From contig DDVI01000032.1 of assembly GCA_002345205.1 (NCBI GenBank), positions 1 through 22,273 on the forward strand: a stretch of DNA of 22,273 bases, given 5' to 3'. This DNA is from Bdellovibrionaceae bacterium UBA2316 (lineage in GTDB: Bacteria > Bdellovibrionota > Bdellovibrionia > Bdellovibrionales > Bdellovibrionaceae). The notes below the pieces were generated by a model that was not told where the DNA came from, ran no database searches, and was given only the letters and a program-made list of their open reading frames with translations. The translations under genes and the position numbers were made by a program. This document shows positions 14,544 through 21,566 of the stretch, one piece after another. Position 1 is the stretch's first letter. Each line of letters starts with the position of its first letter.

Positions 14544-16400
14544 CTATTTGCCGAGACTTGCTGGTGCGCGCTCTGGCACCGCTTGATTTTCAATAGCTAG
14601 AATTTTTTGTTCTAGTTCTTTAGCCTTCTTTTTATCGATTTCTAAATCGAAAGCTTTCTTATACATAGTCTTCGCTTTATCAACCATGGATAGATCGCGA
14701 TAAATATCACCTAAATGTTCGGCAATAATACTTACTGTAGGTTGAAATTTGCTTGCCGCTTCCAGAAACTTTAGAGCTTCCTTTTTATTGCCGCGTTTAA
14801 ACAAAATCCATCCTAATGTATCTAATATATAGCCATCTTCTGGATCTAACGTAACCGCACGGCGAGCTAGCTTTTCCGCTTCATCCATGTTTTTGTCCAT
14901 TTCGGCCCATGTGAAAGCTAAATAATTTAAACCCTGTGAATGATTTGGATCTAGTTCAATCACCTTTTGCATATTCGCGATTACTTTTTCTTTATCACCG
15001 GTGCGGTCATAAATAGTTCCGTAATAGAAGTGCAGTTGTGCATTGTCAGGGAATTTTTCTAAACCCGCGGCCAAAACTTCAAGAGCCTTTTTATAATTTT
15101 TATCCTCATCTAAAAGCGATGCATACATCGCATAGATTTGCGGATAATCCTTTTTGCTCTCGTACGCTTTTGCCATAACAGTAATTGCTTTATCTAACTG
15201 ACCAATATTTTTTAGCAGATAGCCCGCATGAACCATCGCTTCGCCATAGAATGGACTCGATGGCTGGATTTTTAAGTAATGGTTGACCGCCATTTCGTCT
15301 TTCTTAATCTCTTCGTAAACTGCTGCCAGATAGAAGCGAATTTTATCTGATTCGGGCGCCATTCTTAGAATCTCTTCTAATTTAGCGATCGCCTTATCGA
15401 ACATTTTCTTTTCGATAAGGATTAATGCCATACGGACTTTAATTGCTAATGGATCGTCGGCTTGCGCTTCTAGAACTTCTAATTGCTCAAACGCCTCATC
15501 GAATTTCTGTTGTTCGATGTACATTTGTGACAAAATTTCTGCCACTTTAGCGTTAGGGCCTTTATTCTTTTGAAATGCTTGATAAACAGCCATTGCCTTA
15601 GCGTCTTGCTTTTGGTTTTTGTATAATGATCCCAGGGCAATCACCGCATCCACAAAATCAGGCTTAATTTCACTCGATTTCTTGTAGCTTTGTTCTGCTA
15701 ACTTGAAATTTTTTTCTGCGTTTTCTTCTTCGCGAATTCGGCCAATATAGTAGTAAATTAAGTGCTTGTTAGTGTAGTCTGGCAAAGTCAATACTTTTTC
15801 AAACAATTTTACAGCTTTGTCATATTGTTGAGTTTCTGAATACACAGCCGCTAAGTAAATATTAGCTTCATAATATTCTGGGTATTTATTTAAAACATAT
15901 TCATATTGTTCGATGGCTTGAGGATACGAACGGATTGTCGTGAACAAACCCGCAAGCAATAATCGAGCATCTTTGTTGCTTTCATTTTTCTGGATCACAA
16001 TTTTAACTTGTTCGATGGCTTTGTTAATTTGCCCTAATTTTAGATATTCTTTTGCTAATCGAGTTCTTACACTTGCTGACTCTGTGTCATAAACTAAAAC
16101 TGTTTGAAACGATTCAACTGCTTTTTGAGCTTGGCCTTCCAATGAGTAGGCTTCACCTAATGAGTAATGATAGTCGGCTTGGGTGCGCAAGTAGAATGGA
16201 TCCATTTTATCTGATTCACTTAACATCGCCGGTGGCGTGAATTGCTTTGGCGCCACATTGCCATCTCGATATGACGACTCTTTGTAATAATGACCATCTG
16301 GATCACTGCTTACGGTTCTTGCTGAACTTCCCTTGTGTGCACAACTAGAGATCAAAACCGCTAAGCTTAGGATTGTTGTCTCTAGAACTCGCTTAAACAT
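14544..16400 (-). CDS. Outer-membrane TPR-repeat lipoprotein
   Basis: A lipoprotein made almost entirely of tetratricopeptide repeats. I use the ATG at 16400: it has AGAGG six bases upstream and is followed directly by a lipoprotein signal (MFKRVLETTILSLAVLISSC, lipobox I-S-S-C). The frame is open to 16439, but that start has no ribosome site and adds 13 polar residues before the signal. The mature 600 residues hold roughly fifteen TPRs, for example YHYSLGEAYSLEGQAQKAVE and LDTLGWILFKRGNKKEALKF. TPR stacks are protein scaffolds; the partner is unknown. It follows a one-helix membrane protein gene by 67 bases and may share its promoter. Confidence 0.9.
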   Translation of the reverse strand: MFKRVLETTILSLAVLISSCAHKGSSARTVSSDPDGHYYKESSYRDGNVAPKQFTPPAMLSESDKMDPFYLRTQADYHYSLGEAYSLEGQAQKAVESFQTVLVYDTESASVRTRLAKEYLKLGQINKAIEQVKIVIQKNESNKDARLLLAGLFTTIRSYPQAIEQYEYVLNKYPEYYEANIYLAAVYSETQQYDKAVKLFEKVLTLPDYTNKHLIYYYIGRIREEENAEKNFKLAEQSYKKSSEIKPDFVDAVIALGSLYKNQKQDAKAMAVYQAFQKNKGPNAKVAEILSQMYIEQQKFDEAFEQLEVLEAQADDPLAIKVRMALILIEKKMFDKAIAKLEEILRMAPESDKIRFYLAAVYEEIKKDEMAVNHYLKIQPSSPFYGEAMVHAGYLLKNIGQLDKAITVMAKAYESKKDYPQIYAMYASLLDEDKNYKKALEVLAAGLEKFPDNAQLHFYYGTIYDRTGDKEKVIANMQKVIELDPNHSQGLNYLAFTWAEMDKNMDEAEKLARRAVTLDPEDGYILDTLGWILFKRGNKKEALKFLEAASKFQPTVSIIAEHLGDIYRDLSMVDKAKTMYKKAFDLEIDKKKAKELEQKILAIENQAVPERAPASLGK

Positions 16401-16406
16401 GTAGCA

Positions 16407-16411
16407 CCTCT
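16407..16411 (-). promoter_or_regulatory. Ribosome binding site that sets the TPR-lipoprotein start
   Basis: AGAGG on the minus strand lies six bases before the ATG at 16400. No comparable site precedes the upstream ATG at 16439. Confidence 0.65.
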
Positions 16412-16467
16412 GTGAGACACTTCGGCGCCAGTGAGACATTGCTTGAATGAAATGGGAAAAAATAGAC

Positions 16468-16893
16468 CTATGTCGCTGGATCTAATTCTGGGGCTTTTGA
16501 CAGATCAATTTTTACTTCGACTTCGGCCTTTTGCGAAGACATTGGAGACTCGGAATTTGGCGACAATTGCACGCGATAGGTGTCTCTGCCGTCTTGAATA
16601 ACTTGAAAACGATACGGCTTACCCGATGAGTCTTCACCTAAGATTATGTCCGAGGAGCTGCTTTCTGAGGCTATACCTCGGGCCTGCGGGGCCTTTTTCT
16701 CGACATTTTTTAACAGAAAAATCTGAGCGGCTTGGTAGGCCAAAATCTCGGCCTTAATCTGATCCGATGAAATTTTTTCCGAGCCAAAAATATGCCTTGA
16801 ATAACTGCCATAACTCACTAGAGTTAGAACAATCAAAGTTAACAGGGTTACCAGATCACTTCCTGTAAGTTGCTGATTTTCATTGTTTTTCAC
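16468..16893 (-). CDS. One-helix membrane protein, unknown
   Basis: A 141-residue protein with a short polar N-terminus, one hydrophobic helix (about 14-31, LVTLLTLIVLTLVSYGSY) and a polar C-terminal part of about 110 residues that should lie in the periplasm. The region after the helix (SSDQIKAEILAYQAAQIFLLKN) is amphipathic, which recalls pseudopilin or secretion-accessory shapes, but there is no pilin cleavage motif, so I do not claim that. The start is a GTG at 16893 with GGAG eight bases upstream. It is upstream of the TPR lipoprotein and divergent from the PhaR-like gene. Confidence 0.75.
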   Translation of the reverse strand: MKNNENQQLTGSDLVTLLTLIVLTLVSYGSYSRHIFGSEKISSDQIKAEILAYQAAQIFLLKNVEKKAPQARGIASESSSSDIILGEDSSGKPYRFQVIQDGRDTYRVQLSPNSESPMSSQKAEVEVKIDLSKAPELDPAT

Positions 16894-16927
16894 GAAACAA
16901 TCTCCGAATAGTTGAGGCGACTCTTCT

Positions 16928-16955
16928 ATTTCGGATGAACGTCCATAAGACTTTA
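16928..16955 (-). promoter_or_regulatory. Candidate sigma-28 (FliA)-like promoter
   Basis: On the minus strand TAAAGTCT (16955-16948), 12 bases, then TCCGAAAT (16935-16928). Against the classical TAAAGTTT-N11-GCCGATAA, the -35 matches at 7 of 8 positions and the -10 at 5 of 8 with a one-base longer spacer. Transcription would begin about 27 bases before the GTG at 16893. This is a weak call. Confidence 0.3.
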
Positions 16956-16978
16956 GCCCGAGATCAAAAATAAATTAA

Positions 16979-16994
16979 AAAAATCTAGATTTTT
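16979..16994. repeat. 16-base AT-rich palindrome between divergent genes
   Basis: AAAAATCTAGATTTTT is perfectly self-complementary and lies in the 270-base gap between the one-helix protein gene and the PhaR-like gene. It may be an operator. AT-rich palindromes also arise by chance, so confidence is low. Confidence 0.35.
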
Positions 16995-17070
16995 CTAACC
17001 CAAAAGCTGTTAAAAACGGTCCCTATTAAAGGTTATTGCGGCGCATATGTGACTTTTTTTTCAACATAGC

Positions 17071-17099
17071 TTGACAGCCCTATGCAGCACGGCTAGTTT
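17071..17099 (+). promoter_or_regulatory. Promoter of the PhaR-like gene
   Basis: A perfect -35 TTGACA (17071-17076), a 17-base spacer and TAGTTT (17094-17099). It leads to a leader of about 55 bases and a strong ribosome site, AGGGAGG at 17152-17158, five bases before the ATG. Confidence 0.65.
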
Positions 17100-17163
17100 G
17101 CGCCTTGTCATACAAACCTACCTATCAATTTGATTTGAAGGGGTTTTTCCAAGGGAGGCAAAA

Positions 17164-17772
17164 ATGATTAATCAAAACGATACAACCCAGGCGCATCAAC
17201 AAGCACCGATGACCACGTCAACTTTAGGGTTATCTAAGCCAAACTCAAAAGTTAAAATCATCAAAAGATACCAAAATCGTAAGTTATACGACACACAACA
17301 AAGTTGTTATGTTACTTTAGACGATATCGCTAAAATGATCCGCACAAATGAAGAAGTGATGGTTATCGATAATAAGTCAAAAAACGATATCACAGCAGCT
17401 ACTTTGACTCAGATCATTTTTGAAGCTGAGAAAAAGTCGGCGCAATATGCTCCACTTTTCACTCTTCGCGAAATCATTCAAAATGCAAATGGCAGCATTT
17501 CTAGCTACCTAGCAAAATTAGGTGCGTTTCCTCAGGATTACATGACGAAACAAGCTCAGAACCAACAATTAATTGAAAAGTTGGCTACTGAAGAAATCAA
17601 AAATAACCTAGAAAACAGAATTGTGAATGCAGCGACTCGCTACAATCCAGATACAACTGTAAAAATCGCAGCAGAAAAAGCGACAGTTCTATCAGGTGCT
17701 TCTCAAGAAGAAGAAACTCCAAATTTACCGACTCACAATCCTAACTTGAACCAACTTCCACATTCTAGCTAG
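17164..17772 (+). CDS. phaR: PhaR-type polyhydroxyalkanoate accumulation regulator
   Basis: A 202-residue protein. The DNA-binding domain of the PhaR/PHB-accumulation family lies at about 30-95: VKIIKRYQNRKLYDTQQSC, YVTLDDIAKMIR, VIDNKSKNDITAATLTQII. The following LFTLREIIQNANGSISSYLAK fits the family, and the C-terminal tail (about 135-202) is polar and low in complexity. Classical PhaR represses phasin genes and binds PHA granules. No PHA synthase or phasin gene is in the window, so the regulon here is unknown; proteins of this domain also act as general regulators. It has a consensus promoter and a strong ribosome site, so it is probably well expressed. Its stop codon sits inside a palindrome. 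Confidence 0.88.
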   Translation: MINQNDTTQAHQQAPMTTSTLGLSKPNSKVKIIKRYQNRKLYDTQQSCYVTLDDIAKMIRTNEEVMVIDNKSKNDITAATLTQIIFEAEKKSAQYAPLFTLREIIQNANGSISSYLAKLGAFPQDYMTKQAQNQQLIEKLATEEIKNNLENRIVNAATRYNPDTTVKIAAEKATVLSGASQEEETPNLPTHNPNLNQLPHSS

Positions 17773-17782
17773 TAGCTAGAAT
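17762..17782. repeat. Perfect palindrome spanning the phaR stop codon
   Basis: ATTCTAGCTA and TAGCTAGAAT (10-bp arms) flank a single G, with the phaR TAG (17770-17772) at the centre. A second stem, ACTAGC/GCTAGT with a 5-base loop (17794-17810), follows at once, and its CTAG core can pair with the first. Confidence 0.6.
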
Positions 17783-17840
17783 GCAAAGAGCAAACTAGCT
17801 AATCGCTAGTCTGGTTCTGGTTGTTGAAAATTAAGATGTT

Positions 17841-17873
17841 TGAAAAGAGGGCCTATCCAGGTCCTTTTTTTTG
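17841..17873 (+). terminator. Rho-independent terminator of the phaR transcript
   Basis: The stem AGGGCCT (17848-17854) pairs with AGGTCCT (17859-17865) around loop ATCC, with one G-U pair, and is followed by eight T (17865-17872). Upstream A residues can extend the stem into the T run. Confidence 0.75.
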
Positions 17874-17983
17874 TCCAGATTTCTTGAGGAGTGCAAAAAC
17901 TCCAATGAAGTCCTTCCCTAAAGTACTAGGCCTCTATTTCTAGATTGATTCTACCGACCAACATGGAAAGCTAGAGAGACCTT

Positions 17984-18817
17984 ATGTTTACAAAAAATAA
18001 AGATGATAAATCTATCGTTTATGACATCACCGACGAAGTAACGCTTGAATTAGCCGAAGCCATTGCCGCCGATGCCAAACAAGAAATTGAAGCCAACTCT
18101 AAACTAGAAGCGATGATATTTAATTCGGGAAGTCAGCATATGGCTTACAAAGGTTTTAAAGTCATAAGCCAACTCGCAGTTTCTAGTAAAAAACCCAAGT
18201 TTCAGATGTATTTATTGTCTGAAGTAAAGGCGACCTTATCACTGGTTCGATCTGAAGGTTTGGATATGATTTTGAAACCAATCGAAGCGATCACCGAAGT
18301 CCCTCAGAAAGCGGGTTCCAAGCCTACAAAGGCGCCGACTAAATTAGACGTTTCATTTATCAATCCATTTATCGAAGGCGCAGTTAAGACATTAGATATC
18401 CAATGCCAAGTAGCGGTTACAATTGATAAGCCTCTCTTGAAAGCCAAAGAAACTAAGCTACCCAATATAGACATTTTGGGAGTGATTGGAATTACCAGTA
18501 AGGCATTCAACGGTAATATTTCGATTTGTTTTCCAGAAAAAGTATTTCTTTTTATCATGTCTAAAATGTTGAGCGAAGACTATAAAGAGATCACCAAAGA
18601 CCTCGAAGACGGTGCCGGAGAAATTTTGAATATGATTTTCGGTCATGCGAAACGAGTACTTAACGAAAATGGTCATTCTTTCGAAAAGGCCATTCCAGCC
18701 ATCGTACGTGCAAAAGATTTATCGGTTTCCCACTTGAACGATCAAGGCTCTATTATTCTTCCATTTAAATCAGAAGCGGGTGAGTTTTATATGGAAATTA
18801 GCATGAATAACGGATAA
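17984..18817 (+). CDS. STAS-like / CheX phosphatase fusion protein
   Basis: A 277-residue protein in two parts. The N-terminal part (about 10-105) has the size and shape of a STAS domain (KLEAMIFN..., then PKFQMYLLSEVKATLSLVRSEGLDMILKPI). The usual D-S-S-G phosphosite is replaced by a stretch reading HMAYKG, so ordinary kinase control is unlikely. The C-terminal part (about 125-277) matches CheX: FINPFIEGAVKTL, GVIGITSKAFNGNISICFP and, at the active site, LEDGAGEILNMIFGHAKRVL with the E-x2-N pair used to dephosphorylate CheY~P. A linker rich in Lys, Pro and Thr (about 105-120) joins them. The ATG at 17984 has a purine-rich leader. The neighbours do not reveal its partner regulator. Confidence 0.8.
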   Translation: MFTKNKDDKSIVYDITDEVTLELAEAIAADAKQEIEANSKLEAMIFNSGSQHMAYKGFKVISQLAVSSKKPKFQMYLLSEVKATLSLVRSEGLDMILKPIEAITEVPQKAGSKPTKAPTKLDVSFINPFIEGAVKTLDIQCQVAVTIDKPLLKAKETKLPNIDILGVIGITSKAFNGNISICFPEKVFLFIMSKMLSEDYKEITKDLEDGAGEILNMIFGHAKRVLNENGHSFEKAIPAIVRAKDLSVSHLNDQGSIILPFKSEAGEFYMEISMNNG

Positions 18818-18818
18818 C

Positions 18819-18840
18819 GGCGACGTCTAGAACTGTCGCC
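18819..18840. terminator. Hairpin between convergent genes
   Basis: GGCGAC and GTCGCC form a 6-bp GC-rich stem with a 10-base loop just after the CheX-fusion stop and across the stop of the opposing lipoprotein gene (18827). The plus strand continues into an AT-rich, T-containing stretch, so it may serve both genes. Confidence 0.4.
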
Positions 18841-20083
18841 AATTAATAAATTTAGTTTTTCCCGAGCGAATTTCGATTTCTTTTTCAAGAACACTGTTCC
18901 CAGTAGTTTCTGTATAGCGATTTTGTGTGTTTAGTCGGACTTTATACTTTCCTGGTTTTACGCGGATGCGAACCATTTGGAATTCTTTCGGTAAAAATGA
19001 CCATTGCCGCAAATCCGCACGATCCGACGCGTGCATGGCCACTGCGGCTACAAAACCTAACAATTCGTTCTTTTGACGAATTTGATCTGCGGCCACTTCC
19101 TTAGCGACAACACCACCCAAACGACGGGCCACTAATGACCCCTGATCTTCAATCAAAGTACGAATAGCGGCATCATCCACACTGTATACAAATTCAGTCT
19201 GAGCATTATAATGAGCTCCATTTTTCTCTACAGGTTCAACACTCACTCGTGCATTCCTGCTTTCCGCAGGAACTGATCTAAGAATTGGAAAACGTGGACT
19301 TTGAGGATTAAAATCTTTTCGAGCGCCCCAACCATTTTGAAAAATTACAATTACCTCACCTTGCGATTTATCATACCAAGATGGGTCTTCCTTTACCTGT
19401 GGGAATTCGGCTTTGAGTTTTTTGTAATCGTCCACTCGTTGTGATTTTTTCGCAGTGCGAACCAAGTCATCATCAATTGTGCCAATATTTTTATCGATTT
19501 TGTATGCGTCCTTATAGGCAATATAGGCGTCGTCATATTTTCCATCGGCTTCCCAAATCATTGCTGATAAATAGGTCGCAAAAGAATTCATTTCAAAATT
19601 CTTTTTTTCTTCTTGCCGGTACGTCTGATATTTTTGATTAATTCGACGAGTTTCCACTAGGGCCGAGTCCAGATCATTCAACTCTAAAAAATTCAAAGCC
19701 AAGAATGCATTTACAAAAATCTTTTCAAATGTATCGCCTTTGTATTGAACCATTTCTTCATTAAACAACAAAGATCCCGTCACGCGACTTACTGATTGAT
19801 AATCAAATTGATCTATAAGTTTAAGGGCTTTGAAAAAATACTGGTTACTTTCTTTAAAATCACCCGCGTATTGAAGTAATGTCGCATAATCTAAAACATA
19901 GATTAGTTGGTCATCACCTTCTTGATCCGCTAAAACTTTTAATTGAGATGTTGCTTCAGAAATTTGGCCAGATTCTACCAATTGGCGGCTTTTAAAAACT
20001 TTGCTTTGATAGGTAGCACAGCCTGCAAGGAGCAAACAAACAACTAGTACCGAAACTTTCAAAGCAAATTTGATTCTATCCAT
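18827..20083 (-). CDS. COG3014-type lipoprotein with TPR-like N-terminal half
   Basis: A 418-residue lipoprotein with the classical lipobox L-A-G-C (C22) in LLLAGCATYQ. Residues 30-220 form helical TPR-like repeats (SRQLVESGQISEATSQLK, AMIWEADGKYDDAYIAYKDAY). The C-terminal half starts with GEVIVIFQNGWGARKDF and ends with beta-rich sequence (MVRIRVKPGKYKVRLNTQ). This architecture and the position directly downstream of lpoB are those of the COG3014 family found beside LpoB in other Gram-negative bacteria. The role is unknown, but a part in peptidoglycan synthase control is a reasonable inference. The gene begins 32 bases after the lpoB stop codon. Confidence 0.87.
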   Translation of the reverse strand: MDRIKFALKVSVLVVCLLLAGCATYQSKVFKSRQLVESGQISEATSQLKVLADQEGDDQLIYVLDYATLLQYAGDFKESNQYFFKALKLIDQFDYQSVSRVTGSLLFNEEMVQYKGDTFEKIFVNAFLALNFLELNDLDSALVETRRINQKYQTYRQEEKKNFEMNSFATYLSAMIWEADGKYDDAYIAYKDAYKIDKNIGTIDDDLVRTAKKSQRVDDYKKLKAEFPQVKEDPSWYDKSQGEVIVIFQNGWGARKDFNPQSPRFPILRSVPAESRNARVSVEPVEKNGAHYNAQTEFVYSVDDAAIRTLIEDQGSLVARRLGGVVAKEVAADQIRQKNELLGFVAAVAMHASDRADLRQWSFLPKEFQMVRIRVKPGKYKVRLNTQNRYTETTGNSVLEKEIEIRSGKTKFINWRQF

Positions 20084-20115
20084 ATAGTTGTTTGTTTTTC
20101 AGAGATTTCTATTGA

Positions 20116-20709
20116 TTATAGTCCAACAGATTTCTTTTTAAATTGTTTACGCATTTGTTTGTAATTTGACCAAACCATTTTAGAAGTTTTGAGGTTAGTC
20201 AAATTCATGGTCATTTTGTAGTACACAGTTTTGTCTTTTCCTACTTCCTGGACGATAGAGTCCATTCGACCATTTACGATGAAATCCGCACCGATCTGGC
20301 CGCCAGGTCCCTTTTTTGATTCTTCTGAAACAACTCCAGAATTTTGGTAGTCATATTCATCTTTGATATCTTGACGAGCTTCTTTATCAATAAATTCCAC
20401 GCGACCCGAATTCATTAATTCTACACGAAACATATCCATAATGCTTTGAGTATCAATATGCTCGCTCGTTTTATTTTGTAATTGAGTGACCATAACCACA
20501 GGAGGTGTCTTCGCATTAGCTATAGATGGGTGGTTTACCAAACTTGCAACCAAGTCTTTAACTGCATTTTGCATATCAGTTTCCGACCATTGATCATTTA
20601 ATAAGTTTTCTCTTTGAACATCGTCATACTGACCTTTTACGAAGGCTTTAGGCCCACACTGAGTGATAAACATTGATAGCGCGAATAAAACTAGAATACT
20701 AATTTTCAT
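20116..20709 (-). CDS. lpoB: Penicillin-binding protein activator LpoB
   Basis: A 197-residue outer-membrane lipoprotein of the LpoB family, which reaches through the peptidoglycan to activate the bifunctional synthase PBP1B. The family pattern is clear: an unstructured stretch after the signal, then VVMVTQLQNKTSEHIDTQ, MDMFRVELMNSGRVEFIDK, GADFIVNGRMDSIVQEVG and MTMNLTNLKTSKMVWSNYK. The signal ends in FITQC (C18); a Gln just before the modified cysteine is unusual, as Gly, Ala or Ser is normal. The ribosome site AAGGAG lies six bases before the ATG at 20709. It heads a two-gene unit with the COG3014-like lipoprotein, and an FNR/CRP-type box and a palindrome lie upstream. Confidence 0.92.
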   Translation of the reverse strand: MKISILVLFALSMFITQCGPKAFVKGQYDDVQRENLLNDQWSETDMQNAVKDLVASLVNHPSIANAKTPPVVMVTQLQNKTSEHIDTQSIMDMFRVELMNSGRVEFIDKEARQDIKDEYDYQNSGVVSEESKKGPGGQIGADFIVNGRMDSIVQEVGKDKTVYYKMTMNLTNLKTSKMVWSNYKQMRKQFKKKSVGL

Positions 20710-20730
20710 ATTTTGCTCCTTGATGAAAAG

Positions 20731-20757
20731 TCTATAGGGATTCCGGGGTTATGACAA
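20731..20757 (-). promoter_or_regulatory. Candidate promoter of lpoB
   Basis: On the minus strand TTGTCA (20757-20752), a short 15-base spacer and TATAGA (20736-20731). The hexamers match consensus at 5 and 4 of 6 positions, but the spacing is tight, so the promoter may need an activator. Confidence 0.35.
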
Positions 20758-20763
20758 CCAAGG

Positions 20764-20776
20764 CATTGACTCAATG
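20764..20776. repeat. CATTGA-C-TCAATG palindrome upstream of lpoB
   Basis: A perfect 6-bp inverted repeat around one C, about 55-67 bases before the lpoB ATG. It has the same arms as the core of the prkA-leader palindrome (11446-11466). Confidence 0.55.
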
Positions 20777-20804
20777 ATTAACGGATGGTGCAAATAAGCA
20801 ACAT

Positions 20805-20818
20805 TTGATTTAAATCAA
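20805..20818. promoter_or_regulatory. FNR/CRP-type box upstream of lpoB
   Basis: TTGATTTAAATCAA matches the FNR consensus TTGAT-N4-ATCAA at all ten specified positions. It lies about 96 bases before the lpoB ATG and just past the end of the upstream gene. It may bind an FNR/CRP-family regulator; the lpoB unit is the only gene placed to be controlled. Confidence 0.5.
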
Positions 20819-20856
20819 AAATACTGTTTCAAAACATTGGATTTTAGTCTTGGGAT

Positions 20857-21489
20857 CTATTTAGGAACAACTGAATAACCGCGATAATCAGTTTCTTGTT
20901 CCTTCTCGGGAGTTTCATCCACGTGACGATAAGATTTGATCTTATAATCTGAGTCTAGGTTCACAATCCAGCCTTCTTTACGCGCTTTAGCTACAAATTC
21001 TTTTGCTAAACGACGACGTTCTTCTTCTTTTGCCTTCGCATTCTCTCGATCTTGAATAACTGAATTATACACTATAGAACGTGGGTCTGTTGCTGGTTTC
21101 TTAAATTCATTCGTGCGCCCCAACTCTTGGGCTAACTGACGTTCCCGCATACCATTTTCAATTTCAACGATCGGTTCATCTGACGCGCGTTGAGCGATTG
21201 GTTGCGAAGGCCCTGTATCATGACTGGCTTTCAAATTAGCCACTAATGCTTTTAAACGATCTGTTTCCATTTTATCTGAAACACTTTTTAGATGATCATT
21301 TACTTTATCTAAATCTGTTGTTTTGTGAGTAGACGAAAAGTCAGCCTGGCCCTCTACCCGTTCGCTTGGTAAATTTAAATGATCTTCAGAAATAACAAAT
21401 ACGCCAAATAATGCCGACGAAGCTAAAAAAAATAGCCCAATTAAATAGGCAAAATGGCTCTTATTGTCTTTGGATTTTTGCGCCCTCAT
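20857..21489 (-). CDS. One-helix membrane protein, unknown
   Basis: A 210-residue protein with a polar N-terminus (about 1-11), one transmembrane helix (about 12-34, HFAYLIGLFFLASSALFGVF) and a charged C-terminal part rich in Glu, Lys and Arg, likely periplasmic and partly helical (QDRENAKAKEEERRRLAKEFVAKARKEGW). No family is recognised. The ATG at 21489 has AGAGG four bases upstream, and a TATGAT -10 (21509-21504) precedes it without a good -35. It is 147 bases upstream of lpoB on the same strand, with an FNR-type box between. Confidence 0.75.
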   Translation of the reverse strand: MRAQKSKDNKSHFAYLIGLFFLASSALFGVFVISEDHLNLPSERVEGQADFSSTHKTTDLDKVNDHLKSVSDKMETDRLKALVANLKASHDTGPSQPIAQRASDEPIVEIENGMRERQLAQELGRTNEFKKPATDPRSIVYNSVIQDRENAKAKEEERRRLAKEFVAKARKEGWIVNLDSDYKIKSYRHVDETPEKEQETDYRGYSVVPK

Positions 21490-21566
21490 CTGACCTCTAG
21501 TCTATCATATCTTGTTCGACGCTTTAGAATTTTTCTTAAATGTAATTACTCAATCTCAAAATGAGA

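Noticed and set aside
16412..16438. Direct repeat GTGAGACA (16412-16419 and 16431-16438) before the TPR lipoprotein
   Set aside because: Eight-base repeats 19 bases apart are intriguing as an operator pair but too short to separate from chance here, and the second copy overlaps the alternative ATG.
17888..17903. Short stem GGAGT/ACTCC before the CheX-fusion gene
   Set aside because: Only 5 bp, no T run, and not placed to hide the ribosome site; likely chance.
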